Source: Daucus carota subsp. sativus
Taxonomy: Eukaryota; Streptophyta; Magnoliopsida; Apiales; Apiaceae
Length of the DNA stretch: 64,000 nucleotides
Reading direction: 5' to 3'
Assembly: GCF_001625215.2 (NCBI RefSeq)
Contig: NC_030381.2
Coordinates: 39,678,689-39,742,688 of the forward strand
Numbering within the stretch: position 1 is the stretch's first letter; each line of letters begins with the position of its first letter. This document shows, one piece after another, positions 1 to 13,051 of this stretch. The translations under genes were made by a program, and so were the position numbers. The notes below the pieces were generated by a model. That model did not search any database and was not told where the DNA came from. It was given only the letters and a program-made list of their open reading frames with translations.

Positions 1-3000
1 CCTACATCAGGAGTTCGGAATCTGGAAAATGAGGCGGGAAACAGTAATGAAGATCAAAAGAAGGCGCCCGAGGTTATCAAGGTTGTCCCGTTTAACAAGC
101 TCTTCTCATTTGCCGATTCTATGGATGTTATCTTGATGATCGTTGGTACCGTAGGATCGGTTGCTAATGGATTATGTATGCCTCTTATGAGCGTTCTTAT
201 TGGTGAATTAACTGATGCTTTTGGACAAAATCAAAACAATAATGAGGTGGTAGATAAAGTTTCCCAGGTAATGCGACACATTTAGATAGTTCTTAAATTA
301 GTACTGTCATTCTAACTGTAGTTTTAGTTATTTGCATGATGTGCATTCAATTTGGAATTGATTCTGATGTTATTGTTGATCACTTGATTTTACTTTAGGT
401 ATCATTAAAATTTGTCTATCTGGCGGCGGGGGCTGGGATAGCATCATTTTTGCGTAAGGCTCTTGTCTCTTTTATTGATTTGTAAGCTATTTGTGTGAAT
501 GTGTGTAGTGATGGAATTGAAATGAAAATGTAAAAATTTGCACTCAAGACTAGGAATGCCTCTTTGTTATTTTGCAGAGGTGGCTTGCTGGATGGTTACA
601 GGGGAGAGACAGGCTGCTCGGATAAGGAGTTTATATCTTAAGACTATATTAAGACAAGATGTCAGCTTCTTTGATGTGGAAACAAATACCGGAGAAGTTG
701 TGGGAAGGATGTCTGGTGACACTGTCCTCATACAAGATGCAATGGGCGAGAAGGTATAGCTACTGAAACTCTTTATAATTACTTTTCCCTCCAAGAGGAT
801 AAATAATATACTCTATTCTGCCTAACCTCTTCTAATTATGATGCGGACGTCGTTGGCTGATACATATTCGATGTCATCTTTTACAGGTTGGGAAATTTAC
901 ACAGCTGGTGGCAACATTTATTGCAGGCTTTGCAGTAGCCTTCTTCAAAGGATGGCTTCTTACACTTGTCATGTTAAGTTCTATACCGCCTCTCGTCATA
1001 GCAGGTGGAATGATGTCCCTTTTGATTTCCAAAATGTCTTCACGTGGGCAAGAAGCTTATGCAAAAGCTGCAATTGTTGTTGAACAAACAATTGGTTCAA
1101 TCAGAACGGTATGTCCCTAGTGTGTTTAAAACATGTAGGTTGCCGTTTACTTGGAAATGCTCTCTGATTGTATTTGTGTCCCATATAACCATTGCTAATT
1201 AATATAATCACTGACTGCTAGTAGCATATTGACCCTTGTCTAGGTTGCATCTTTCACCGGGGAAAAACAGGCCGTGGCAGATTATGCCAAATCTCTTATT
1301 AATGCTTATAAATCAGGCGTTGGTGAAGGCGTGGCTACTGGATTCGGGTTTGGAACATTGTTCTCTGTTTTGTTCTACAGTTATGCATTGGCTGTTTGGT
1401 TTGGTGCAAAGATGATCCTGGAAAAAGGTTACACTGGGGGTGATGTGCTCAATGTTATTGTTGCCGTGTTGACAGGGTCCATGTGAGTTTTCTTTATTCT
1501 TCATTTTTTATTTACAATCCAGAACTTTGGATTAATTGTTCCCAGCCAGTTATATATTATTATATCCCTCAAGCCAACTTCCATTTGTAGGGAATTTAAA
1601 CGTTTTATATGTGTACCACCGATCTAATTTCATATGGAAATTGCATATTTCAGGTCTCTAGGACAGGCTTCTCCATGCCTGAGTGCGTTTGCAGCAGGTC
1701 GAGCTGCTGCTTACAAAATGTTTGAAACTATAAACAGGAAGCCAGAAATAGATGCATATGATACCCGAGGAAAGAAATTGGAAGATATTCAGGGGAATAT
1801 TGATTTAAGAGATGTGTACTTCAGTTATCCAGCCCGCCCAGATGAGCAAATATTCAATGGATTCTCTCTTTCCATTCCAAGTGGCACAACTGCAGCTTTG
1901 GTTGGACAAAGTGGAAGCGGAAAGTCAACAGTGATTAGTCTAATCGAGAGGTTTTATGATCCACAAGCGGGTGAAGTCCTTATAGATGGAACAAACCTTA
2001 AGGAGTTTCAGCTAAAATGGATTAGAGAGAGAATTGGGCTTGTCAGTCAAGAACCTGTCCTTTTTGCATCCAGCATTAAGGATAATATTGCTTATGGAAA
2101 GGATGGGGCAACTATGGAGGAGATCAGAGCAGCAACTGAGCTTGCAAATGCTGCTAGATTCATTGATAAACTACCTCAGGTTCCAATCTGTATGACTTGT
2201 CTTTTTGGGACTCCCATGTTTATAGGATTAAACTGTTACTTAACCTTGGTGTTTTGCACAGGGACTGGATACCATGGTCGGTGAACATGGAACCCAGCTT
2301 TCTGGTGGACAAAAGCAAAGAGTTGCTATTGCAAGAGCAATTTTGAAAAACCCACGAATTCTACTTTTAGACGAAGCAACTAGTGCACTTGATGCAGAAT
2401 CCGAGAGAATTGTTCAGGAGGCACTAGATAGGATAATGGTTAATAGAACCACTGTCATTGTGGCACATCGCTTGAGCACAGTCAGGAATGCTAATATGAT
2501 TGCAGTGATTCATCGTGGAAAGATGGTCGAAAAAGGTATCCCTTGGAAAAGTAATTATATGTCATGTCTGCTTTGCAGTACAAATGCTCAATATTAAAAA
2601 AAAGTTTGCCTGTGAATGTCCGTACTCGTGTTATCTTGTAATCTTGTACTTTATTAATTGACGTTCGGCAACTTCAGGGCCCATATTGTAATTCAAAATT
2701 TGTTACACTCAGCAATTTAATAGACTTTACACCTAGTCAATTTGTGACTGGACAAGCAAAAGTATTTACCATCTTGTTTTGTTGATCATCAGGTTCACAT
2801 TCTGAACTACTTGAAGATCCTGAAGGTGCATACTCCCAGCTAATAAGATTGCAAGAGATAAATACTGAAGGTGCCGGGGGCAAAGACAAGTCAGAAACTA
2901 GTGCAGATGGTAGATCATTGAGTCAAAGAATGTCAAGCCAGAGATCAATAAGTCGGGACTCAGCAGGTCTAGGAAATAGCAGCCGACGTTCACTTTCTGT

Positions 3001-5441
3001 TTCATTCAATCTACACACTGGACCTAGCTTTACTGAGGTTACATTGGCAGAACCTGAAAGCCCTAGCGGGAAAGCATTAGAACAGGCTCAAAAGGTCCCA
3101 TTGCGTCGACTTATGTATCTCAACAAACCTGAGTTACCAATCCTAGTTGTTGGATCTATAGCTGCAATCCTGAATGGTGTCATACTTCCGATTTTCGGTA
3201 TAGTACTAGCTAGCATGATCAAGATATTTTATGAACCACCTCATGAACTGAGAAAGGATTCGAAATTCTGGGCGCTAATGTTTGTAGTCCTTGGTTTAGC
3301 TACATTTATTGCTTATCCATCACAGACTTACTTTTTTTCGGTGGCTGGTTGTAAGCTGATAAGACGGATTAGACACATGTGCTTTGAAAAAGTTGTAACT
3401 ATGGAGGTAGGTTGGTTTGACAAGCCTGAAAACTCGAGTGGGGCTATTGGTGCAAGGCTCTCTGCTGACGCTGCCAGTGTGCGTGCTTTAGTTGGAGATA
3501 CACTTGCACAGGTGGTTCAAAATGGAGCATCGGCAGTGGCTGGCCTGGTCATTGCTTTTGCAGCATGTTGGCAATTGGCTTTTATTGTTCTTGCTATGCT
3601 GCCATTAATAGGACTCAATGGATATGTTCAAATGAAATTCATGACAGGATTCAGTGCAGATGCAAAGGTATGACTAAAAACTGTAACATCCTTTTAGAGC
3701 ATGTCTAGTTTGCACATTTCCACTGGTTTGATAAATTTATTAATTTCTGCAGTTGATGTATGAAGAAGCTAGCCAAGTTGCGAATGATGCAGTTGGAAGT
3801 ATAAGAACAGTTGCTTCTTTTTGTGCTGAAGAGAAAGTGATGGAGTTGTACAAACAGAAATGCGAGGGTCCTATGAGGACGGGAATCAGGCAAGGACTGA
3901 TAAGTGGGATCGGGTTCGGGGTGTCTTTCACCTTACTATTCTGCGTCTATGCTACATGTTTTTATGCTGGAGCACAGCTAGTTGATAGTGGAAAGACCAC
4001 ATTTAATGAAGTTTTTCGTGTAAGTATGAATTCCAAAGTAATTTAGATAGGTTATATTTATGTTTTTTGTTTCCCCTTTTTTTTCTTTGGAACATTTTTG
4101 ATCTTAATATATTCTTTTACCTTTCAGGTTTTCTTTGCATTGACCATGGCATCTGTGGGAGTTTCTCAATCAAGTTCGTTGACACCAAATTCAAGCAAAG
4201 CCAAGAGCGCTACCGCTTCTATCTTTGCAATCCTAGATCGGAAGTCAGAGATAGATCCAACTAATGAGTCTGGCGAAACTTTAGAAAATGCGAGAGGAGA
4301 AATAGAGTTACGTCATGTGAGCTTCAAGTACCCAACTAGACCAGATGTTCAGATCTTCCGAGACCTCAACTTGACATTACGAAGTGGCAAGGTAAAAATG
4401 TCAAACAACTCTCATTGAAGATCTCAAGTACCCAGGAAGAAGTGTCAACTCCAGCTAATTACTGACTAAAAATTGTTTGTTGTTTATTGCAGACAGTTGC
4501 CCTGGTTGGAGAAAGTGGAAGCGGAAAATCAACTGTAATAGCATTATTGGAAAGGTTTTATGATCCTGATTCAGGTCATATCACCCTTGATGGAGTTGAG
4601 ATACAAAAACTCCAATTGAAGTGGCTCAGGCAGCAGATGGGTCTTGTAAGCCAAGAACCAGCCTTATTTAATGACACAATTCGAGCAAACATTGCATATG
4701 GAAAGGAAGGTGGCGCAACTGAGGCAGAGATTATAGCTGCAGCTGAAATGGCAAATGCTCACAAGTTCATCAGCGGTTTGGCGCAGGTTAGTATATTGAA
4801 TCAGTAACTAATATCTTCTCATTGAACCTATTAAAATATTCAAGTTCAGTAGATAAACGTGGTAAAGATGCCAGTGTGTTCACTTGATATATGCATTGAA
4901 GTCTATAAGTGGTAGCGTATTACAGTCAAATCTCTGGTTTTTAGCTCTGTATATTGTTATTTGCTAGGTTCTTTGTTAAAATTCAGTTGGCAAGCTGACC
5001 TTTTTTGCAGTAATTAAATTTCGGCTGCTTGTTTATTACACGATAACATGAAACTGTTCATAACATCTACATGATGCAAAACTTCAGGGATACGACACTA
5101 TAGTTGGGGAGAGAGGAACACAGTTGTCAGGCGGACAGAAACAGCGTGTGGCCATTGCGCGTGCCATAGTAAAAAGTCCGAAGATACTACTGTTAGACGA
5201 AGCTACAAGTGCTCTAGATGCTGAATCCGAAAGAGTTGTTCAAGATGCATTAGACCATGTGATGGTTAACCGGACTACAGTTGTCGTTGCTCATCGACTG
5301 TCAACAATAAAAAACGCAGACGTAATTGCAGTGGTGAAGAATGGAGTGATTGCAGAGAAGGGAAAACATGAGGCATTGATCAATATCAATGATGGAGTTT
5401 ATGCTTCCTTAGTTGCACTCCACATGAGTGCAGGAAAGTAG
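1..5441 (+). CDS. ABCB11-like: ABC transporter B family (MDR/PGP) full-size transporter, 5' partial
   Basis: Full-size ABCB half-transporter dimer in one chain (TMD1-NBD1-TMD2-NBD2); plant members of this clade move auxin or other small molecules across the plasma membrane. Exons: 1-267, 399-453, 578-753, 887-1108, 1244-1482, 1654-2179, 2262-2535, 2793-3667, 3753-4019, 4128-4391, 4493-4786, 5088-5441. They sum to 3813 nt (1270 aa plus stop), so against about 1230-1290 aa for the family only a few N-terminal residues lie outside the window. NBD1 has Walker [10 protein letters not shown] (about residue 403 of the visible part), LSGGQ and [14 protein letters not shown]2 has GESGSGKST (about 1060), LSGGQ and [12 protein letters not shown] serine-rich linker (exon 8) joins the halves. 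It resembles the ABCB4/11/21/3/5 clade; the exact member and substrate are not decided by sequence. Both NBDs look catalytically intact. Confidence 0.95.
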
Positions 5442-6290
5442 GATCATGTTCAAGTCCTTTGTTTCATGCATTCTGTAATTTGTAAGTTATAGTAGTAGTA
5501 ATGGCAATCATAACTATTTTCCATTGTTAAATGTAATGGGAAAGAAACTATGGTGCGACGATATGTTAAAAGATTGATCTTTCTTTTTAAGGAGTTAAAA
5601 AATTGACCTTAATTGACGATAAAGAAAAAGAAAAATACTTTCAATTGATAATGCAAGATGTGCATCGGTGTGACATAGGTCGAAGATGTTTGACCTTATC
5701 ATCAAATGTGTCACAGATGTTTGACCTTATCGTTGATTAAAAAGTAAAAACACATTATTATTTTTCTAATTTTGTCATAAAAATTGAAAATTGGAATTAA
5801 AATTGAAACTTATTAGTTGACCTTTTAATTCAGAATCTATTACATATTAATCAATAAATTTGCCTGTAATTCACATATTTTTAATCAAATCAGATTGTAA
5901 TCAATAAATTTGCAAAATATTCTATTAACTAATCAAAAACCAAACTGAAATTTTTAGATAATATAACTTACGTTTTTTATAAATTAAACTAATAATTTTA
6001 AAGATTATATTATTTTAGTCATAATTATTGATACGGTATTTATTAAACCTGCAAAAACCGCAGCTAAAAGTTACCAAAAGATGAAGATTTTGGTTTCCAA
6101 ATAATCAAAACCTAAAGGGTTGAATATCAATTGCCTCGTATCTCCGACCAATCAAAACCAACCTTTCTTCCAGCGTGGCACTCAAAAGAGTCAATTTGTA
6201 AGTAAGAAATTCACCCACGCGCTTAACCACACGCGCCTGTTCTATAACGCTCATTAAACATTGACAAAAGCTTCACAAGAACTATAAGCT
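5442..6290. other. AT-rich intergenic region between ABCB and SEC23
   Basis: No coding sequence seen. It holds the 3' flank of the ABCB gene and the promoter side of the SEC23 gene. Around 5670-5745 a motif containing 'gatgtttgacctta' occurs twice about 35 bp apart. A GC-richer patch near 6215-6240 (cacgcg, acgcgc) lies just before the presumed SEC23 leader. Confidence 0.5.
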
Positions 6291-6897
6291 TGAATAACAA
6301 AACCCCAACCCATATTTGCAATCCGAGTGGATCGAATCACCCAATTCAGATCATCGATTCAATCCAGGTATACATATATTCAAGTTTTTATTATTTAATT
6401 GCAGCTATTTTATTTTATTTTCTTGTTTTATTGTGTAAATATGTGATTTTTTACTGTTAGGTTTTTCAATTTGGAGGAAGATTCATCGTTTTGATTTGGG
6501 GGTTCGATTAAATTAGGGTTGTGTTTTTGTGGGTCTTAAGTATTTTTTGAGAAAGGTGGAATCTTGGTGATTTCTTGATCAAGAAGAGTGCTATTTTTGA
6601 GGTTTGATTGAATTGGGGGTGAGAAAGTTGCAATTTTCTTGATTCTTTATCAGGGTTTTGGAATTCAGGGGTTTTAGTTTGGTGGGTTGGATTTTAGTTT
6701 TCGACTTATCGTGTTATGGACTTGAGATTGTAGGAGTCTTGTTGATCCACATTTGGGGTTTGTAGTACAGGGAGAGTTTTTGATCCAGAGTTGGAGAATT
6801 ATCGGGATAAGGTTCGAGGTTTGAAATTTTCAGTGTGAATTGTGGTTTATTGTTCTTGATTTGGTAGAGGTAGATCTTGAGTTAAGTTCGAATTGTT
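6291..6897 (+). promoter_or_regulatory. Probable 5' leader of SEC23 gene with a leader intron
   Basis: The stretch before the SEC23 ATG changes at about 6368 from exon-like sequence to GT-rich and T-rich sequence starting with a plausible donor (ccag|gtatac). Candidate acceptors follow at several AGs before 6898. A leader intron of about 350-500 nt is likely, but its 3' end cannot be fixed without transcripts. Confidence 0.4.
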
Positions 6898-9800
6898 ATG
6901 GCCAGCCCACTAAAGACTTCAAGTGGGTATTCTGATGTGATTGCACCGTCGAATCCGGAATCCCCTAATCCTCACATCGAAACAAAGTTGGCTCCTCCTT
7001 TTTCCTCTCTTTTGAGACCTGGATTTTTTCCGCCACCAATTATACAGCCAAATCAGATTCCTCAACCAACTGTTGGGATCCCAAGTCTAAATTCAGTTAT
7101 ACAGCCAAATCAGATATCTTCACCGGCTGTTAGGACCCTAAGTCCAAATCCAGTTGTACAGCCAAACCAGGTTAGGACCCCAAGTCCAAGTTCAGTTTCA
7201 CCAGTAAATGGGATTAGAGCTGGTGGCCCTGGTCCCCATTTAAGCACGCCACCTGGTCCTCCTAGGTTCTCTTCGCCACTCCAACCTGCTGCTGTGCCAT
7301 TTCGGACTTCTCCTGCTAGTCCTCAGCCACCTGCCTTTTCTTCTGGTTCATCTTTGCCTACGTCATCACCTCCTCAATATTCAAATGGCGCATTTGAGTT
7401 GCAGCATCAAGCCTCTGATGCTTCTGAGGATATCTCACCTGTTAATGAATCGACAAATGTTTTGTTCTCAGCCAACAAGGTACCTCTGTCTTCTTTTTAG
7501 ATTACTCAAGATCTGTACATTTCGCTGCTACAGTTTAGTGGCTTTAGCACAGAGAATATTATATATATGATAGTTCGTCACAGTTATTTTTTCTGAAACT
7601 GTCATGTATTTTTGCATTCCTTGCAGTTATGTATGTCGTTGCTGAAATACAATATACAAGTCTATTTTTTGCAAAACATGAGTAACTTGCATATGTCAAA
7701 CAAAATATTTTTGTTTCCATATTGGAAGCAATGTTTTAAAAATCCCCGATTGGTCCTTATAAAATATTTTACTGATTTACCTATTATACTCTGATTTGAC
7801 TAAAATCTCCGATTTATTGAAAACTCTCTGATAAATCTTGAATGGGTAGGTCAACCGATTAGTTTCGATTCCCAATTTTTACAACCATGATTGGAAGTTG
7901 ATTCTTCTTCCATTGTTGACTATTGCATGTTTATTCTGTGATCCCCTCTCGTATTTGTTTTGTTTCCTTACATGCACATAACATTATTCTTTAGAATCCA
8001 AGATTATGTTATTTATATGAGCTAGTGCACGTTTGATAGGTTTTGAAACAAAAGAAATTGTTAAATACACCTAGTCTGGGGTTTGGAGCACTGGTGTCTC
8101 CTGGAAGGGAAATCTCCCTTGGTCCTCAAATAATTCAACGGGATCCTCATCGCTGCCAAAATTGTGGAGCTTATGCGAATTTTTATTGCAATATCCTAAT
8201 TGGCTCGGGCCAGTGGCAGTGTGTGATTTGTCGAAATTTGAATGGAAGTGAAGGCGAATATATTGCTTCGAGTAAGGAAGAGCTTCGCACTCTGCCAGAG
8301 CTGTCATCTCCATTTGTGGATTACATTCAGACTGGAAATAAGAGGCCTGGTTTTGTTCCAGTTTCTGATTCTAGAATGTCTGCACCTGTTGTCCTTGTGA
8401 TAGATGAGTGTTTGGATGAGGCTCATCTCCAGCACTTGCAGAGCTCTTTGCATGCATTTGTCGATTCTCTCCCTCCGACAACAAGAATTGGGATTGTGCT
8501 GTATGGCAGTACAGTGTCAGTATATGATTTCTCAGAAGAGTCGACCGCATCCGCTGATGTACTGCCTGGCAGAGTGTCACCAAGTCAGGAATCTTTAAAA
8601 GCTCTGATTTATGGGACTGGATTGTATTTATCACCTGTTCATGCCTCTGGGCATGTTGCTCATTCCATATTTTCTTCCTTGCGTCCTTATAAGCTAAATC
8701 TTCCTGAAGCTTCCAGAGACCGTTGCCTGGGCACCGCCGTCGAGGTTGCTCTAGCCGTAATTCAAGGACCATCAGCAGAGCTGCCACGAGGTGTTATGAA
8801 GAGGTCTGGAGGCGATAGTCGAATAATTGTTTGTGCTGGAGGACCAAATACACATGGCCCTGGATCAGTGCCACACTCTCCTAGTCATCCTAACTACCCT
8901 TATATGGAAAAAGCAGCATTAAAGTGGATGGAAAATCTTGGCCGTGAGGCTCATCGACGAAACACAGTGGTCGATATTTTATGTGCAGGAACATGCCCTG
9001 TAAGGGTACCCATTTTGCAGCCTCTTGCAAAAGCTTCTGGAGGTGTTCTGATACTCCATGATGACTTTGGGGAGGCCTTCGGTGTAAATTTGCAGAGGGC
9101 TTCCACTAGAACAGCTGGTTCCCATGGTTTGTTGGAGGTGCGTTGTTCTGATAATATTTTCATAACTCAGGTAATAGGCCCTGGTGAAGAGGCGAATGCA
9201 GATAATCATGAAAGTTTTAAAAATGACAGCTCTCTATCTGTACAAATGCTTAGTGTTGAAGAAATGCAGTGCTTTACGTTATCCATGGAAACAAAAAGTG
9301 ACATTAAAGGCGATTATGTATACTTCCAGTTTTCGATTCAATACTCAAATGTATATCATGCTGATATATCAAGAGTGATTACTGTGAGATTACCAACTGT
9401 GGATAGTGTTTCTGCATATCTTGAGAGCATCCAGGATGAAGTTGCATCTGTTATCATTGCCAAGAGGACTCTCTTAAGAGCCAAAAACTCTTCAACGGCA
9501 AATGATATGCGAGCAACAATAGATGAAAGAATAAAAGACATTGCTTTAAAGTTTGGGTCAGTGATGCCAAAGTCGAAGCTTTATCGGTTCCCCAAGGAGC
9601 TGGCCTTGTTGCCAGAACTTCTATTTCATCTCAGAAGAGGGCCACTTTTAGGAAACATTATTGGGCATGAAGATGAGAGGTCTGTGTTACGGAATCTATT
9701 TCTGAATGCATCCTTGGATCTGTCAATTCGCATGGTGGCACCACGGTGTCTTATGCATCGTGAAGGTGGCACTTTTGAGGAATTGCCGGCTTATGACCTT

Positions 9801-11468
9801 GCTATGCAGTCTGATTCAGCAGTTGTTCTTGACCATGGCACCGATGTCTTCATTTGGTTGGTATGCCACTAAACTTAACTTGGTTTTTTGTTTTCCAGCA
9901 AGGTGCACACTTTCTTTTAACATCAAGATTTTTCTTTCTGAAATATAGATAAATGACAAAAGATCTAGTATGATGTGCTTATTAAATGTCCTCCCTTTTC
10001 ACCGAGAAAGCCTATCATTTTTGCATTAAGTCTTATCGTTTTCGCAACTTCTATGCTTCCAGGGTCTATGGTTGTCGTAGATTCTTTGCAGGGTTAATTG
10101 TAATAATTCAAATCTAAAGTGATTTCTTTTTGAAAAATTATCTGCTATACGACAGTGTCACTTTCAATTTGTGGAGTTATATTCCAAATTTCCAACTAAG
10201 GCTTTAACAAAAAATAATCTCTCTTTGTGTTTTTTTTGGCAAGTTAAATTTTCATATATATGAACAAGATCTTATTTTCTCTTGGATATTATTCTGCTTG
10301 CAAGTGTATTATAAGCGTATAGGACTCGGGGATAGATTGCAAACGCTTGTCCTCCTCACCGATATGGTCATGGCCTTAAATCGATCTCCCCCCCAAACCC
10401 CCCCCCCCCCCCCACCCCCCCCCCCCCCAAAAAAAATAAATAAATAAAAATAAATCTTAAAAACTTATGATATCTGGTTGAATGAAATGGAACATAATCT
10501 GTACTATTAAATTTGTGAATACTTATATTTTATTGCATCATTTTGTACATTCGTAGGACGTAGCAATCTGACCTAGTACTCGAGACATACCAATGTGAGA
10601 ATGAATGCTCCATTTTCCTCATTAAGCTCACCATAGAAAATTTAAGCTCACTGCCTCACTCGTGTTTCTTAATGCTCTTCCTCCTCACTTCTTCTCTATT
10701 CTTTTCCCGTTTCTACACCCAATCTCTCTAATGAAAAGGAGCATGTCTAGAGAGAAGTATATAATAATAATATGCCCCAGAAAATTGCAAAAATTACAAG
10801 TGTCAAATTTGTTCAATTGAAACTTGTAGGTTGTACTAAGAAATATAAGATCTGATATATAAAACTGACATCTGAACCTTTTTATTGACTTTGTTACTTA
10901 TATTGAATATTGATGCGCTATTTGTTGGGTGTTATTAGGGTGCTGAATTAGCTTCTGAAGCGGGTAAAAGTGCTGCAGCTTTGGCAGCTTGTCGAACATT
11001 GGCTGAGGAACTTACTGAAATGCGGTTTCCAGCTCCTAGGATCTTGGCATTTAAAGTAACGAACATTTGATATATGCTTGGTAGTCTTTAATTTTATGTT
11101 TTCTAATGCAAGGAAATATTCTGATGTGTTTGTATCTTAACAGGAGGGGAGCTCTCAAGCTCGATATTTTGTTTCAAGGCTAATACCAGCACACAAGGAT
11201 CCCCCATATGAGCAAGTAAGTTGTGCTCACTATAACAAAAGATTACTTGTTTAAATGTAAATGCGCAACCATGTGTCAATTTTAAAAGAACTCCTTACAA
11301 TCTTGAAGTCATTACCATGTTTGTTTGCAGGAAGCAAGATTTCCACAACTTCGAACTTTAACTGCAGAACAACGAACAAAGCTGAAAAGCAGTTTTATTC
11401 ACTTTGATGATCCTAGCTTCTGCGAATGGATGCGGAGTTTGAAAGTTTCACCACCAGAACCAAGTTAA
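6898..11468 (+). CDS. SEC23A: Sec23/Sec24-family COPII coat protein (SEC23A-type)
   Basis: COPII inner-coat subunit of the Sec23 type: with Sar1 and Sec24 it forms ER exit vesicles, and Sec23 is the Sar1 GTPase-activating part. Exons: 6898-7479, 8040-9860, 10939-11055, 11144-11215, 11331-11468 (909 aa). Residues 1-194 are proline/serine-rich and low complexity, with repeated 'QPNQ' units. Exon 2 starts the core: a zinc finger with CxxC pairs (CQNCG and CVICR), then the trunk domain (VVLVIDE), beta and helical regions. Exons 3-5 give the C-terminal gelsolin-like part ending near ...FCEWMRSLK. The long Pro-rich N-terminus and neighbouring SECA1 and ABCB genes match Arabidopsis At4g01810 rather than canonical SEC23 copies; that orthology is inferred. 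Intron 2 contains a poly-C run. Confidence 0.92.
7729..7889. mobile_element. hAT-like MITE in SEC23 intron 1, 8-bp TSD
   Basis: A 161-bp near-palindromic element. Left end begins caatgttttaaaaatc, and the reverse complement of the right end begins catggttgtaaaaatt. It is flanked by a perfect 8-bp duplication ATTGGAAG at 7721-7728 and 7890-7897, the size expected for hAT elements. Related diverged copies occur near 25146-25296 and 63567-63773. Confidence 0.7.
10388..10446. repeat. Poly-C / poly-A low-complexity tract in SEC23 intron 2
   Basis: Nearly uninterrupted cytosine runs (about 40 nt with a few A) followed by an A-rich (ataa)n stretch. It lies inside the 1078-nt intron 2 of the SEC23 gene. 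Run lengths here are prone to sequencing and assembly error. Confidence 0.85.
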
Positions 11469-12191
11469 GAGCAGTCGTCAGAACATTTTGTAGCAATAGT
11501 CTTTACCGTATAGTGAGTGAATCCCTACAGAGAACTGTGCATTATGTCATGCTTGTATAATGATGTTTAAACCTCTGAGCGCCCATTTATATTTCCTTTC
11601 AAACCCCTGGCCCCTAGCTCCAGTTTTGGATATCATCCTCAGTTTCTTCTCAACTTTTTGTTTCTCGATAAACATGTATACTAATTACTGTACTTAAGGT
11701 TTAAAGGGGGTTATCTTTACTATTTAGTTCCGAGATTGAAATGTCAATTGTTAAGGCAGATCATATTGTTTACTGCATTATTTAATGTATTGCAATATGA
11801 AAGTGCCAAGTAGGATATTATTATATTGCTCCCAATTCGTAACATTTTCTTGTTGATCAATTTGATCGAAATTTTTAATATAATTATTATTGTTTAGTTG
11901 GAGTCTTGCACCGTGATAACTTTTTAATTTAATCATAAATAATATTTATGATTATGAAAATTTATTTATTATTTATATTAATTTTAAATATTGTTATCAG
12001 TTAATTATTTATATCTTTCAACTTTAATAATCATTCATTATTATTTATTTGTTATTTATTGTAGAACATTTTTCAATCCGCCTCTTGTTGCATAACGTTA
12101 TTTAATTTATAAAAATAATTATTATATATGTTGATTACATTATATAGTATAATTTCGAAATTTGGATATTTAAAAATAATATAAAACGAAT
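11469..12191. other. SEC23 3' flank and AT-rich spacer
   Basis: The first about 150 bases are the probable 3' UTR of the SEC23 gene. The rest is very AT-rich (ATTTATT-type runs around 11930-12060) with no coding signal. Confidence 0.5.
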
Positions 12192-12206
12192 AAGATTCCC
12201 AATTTT

Positions 12207-12874
12207 TTTATATTCTAATACATATAATGCTTTAAAAGTGTTGGATGGGGAAAAACCCTAGTTTTCTTTTTCTCTCTTCTCTCTAGCGCCTCCTCTTTTC
12301 ATCTCCGACGGGACTTCCATCGGTTTCCGGTGGAAAGCCCCAAATCTTTTCGTTTGATTGCTAGTTTTTGATTGTTCTTGCTTTTTCATTGAGTTTCTTA
12401 ATAAATCTCCATCTTCGGGGAAAGTTTTCTTAGATCTATATCACCGAAACTTTCGATTTTCGTTCTTATTCGCTTCCAGAGGCTTTTTTGGATTTGTGAG
12501 TGGATCGATTATCTCCTAAGCGTCGTGGTGCAGATCTAATTGTTTTAGTTTGTTTTGATTATAGTTTGATTTCTCTCCCTGGTGAGAGTGTGTGATTTTT
12601 CTCTCCTTTTGTGAGAGTGGTTTGGATTCATAGATAAAGCTTTTCGGGAATTGCATTTGTGGTCGATAGCTCAAACGGAGTTTTTGGAAAAGATGGTGAA
12701 CACAGAGCAAGGATCTATAGATGTACCATCGTCAATTTCAACATCGCTTATTTGTCTCATCTTGGATATGAAGACAGGCATGTTAATTTTTTCTATATTT
12801 GTTCGACTCGATCATTCCTGTAAATGCCGTATGGCCATTATTTATTGAATTATCTCCTTTTTTTTCAAAAAAAA
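12207..12874 (+). mobile_element. Poly(A)-tailed retroposon (LINE- or retrocopy-like) in the SECA1 upstream region
   Basis: A 668-bp insertion flanked by a perfect 15-bp duplication, aagattcccaatttt, at 12192-12206 and 12875-12889, ending in an A-run. Long duplications plus a 3' poly(A) are hallmarks of target-primed reverse transcription. The body has a leader-like pyrimidine-rich segment (about 12255-12300) and no long open frame, so it could be a 5'-truncated or non-coding LINE derivative, a SINE-like unit, or a retrocopy of a transcript leader. It ends about 180 bp before the SECA1 start codon. Confidence 0.75.
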
Positions 12875-13051
12875 AAGATTCCCAATTTTGAACTCCCAAA
12901 CTCGATATAAACGTATACTCCCGGCAACTTTCTCGTTCTATGATTATAAAATTGAGTTGGAATAGTAAACAAAACGGACTTAAATAAAGTACCTTATCCT
13001 CCAACACGTCACCTTCTTCTACTACCAGTTATCACATTCTTCAAGACCCAC

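Noticed and set aside
1274..2284. Separate short ORFs across the ABCB gene as a possible pseudogene
   Set aside because: All breaks coincide with good GT-AG introns and the spliced frame is continuous for 1270 codons.
8371..8787. 138-codon antisense frame within the SEC23 gene
   Set aside because: Lies wholly opposite SEC23 exon 2 and has no recognisable domain; an antisense shadow of the coding strand.
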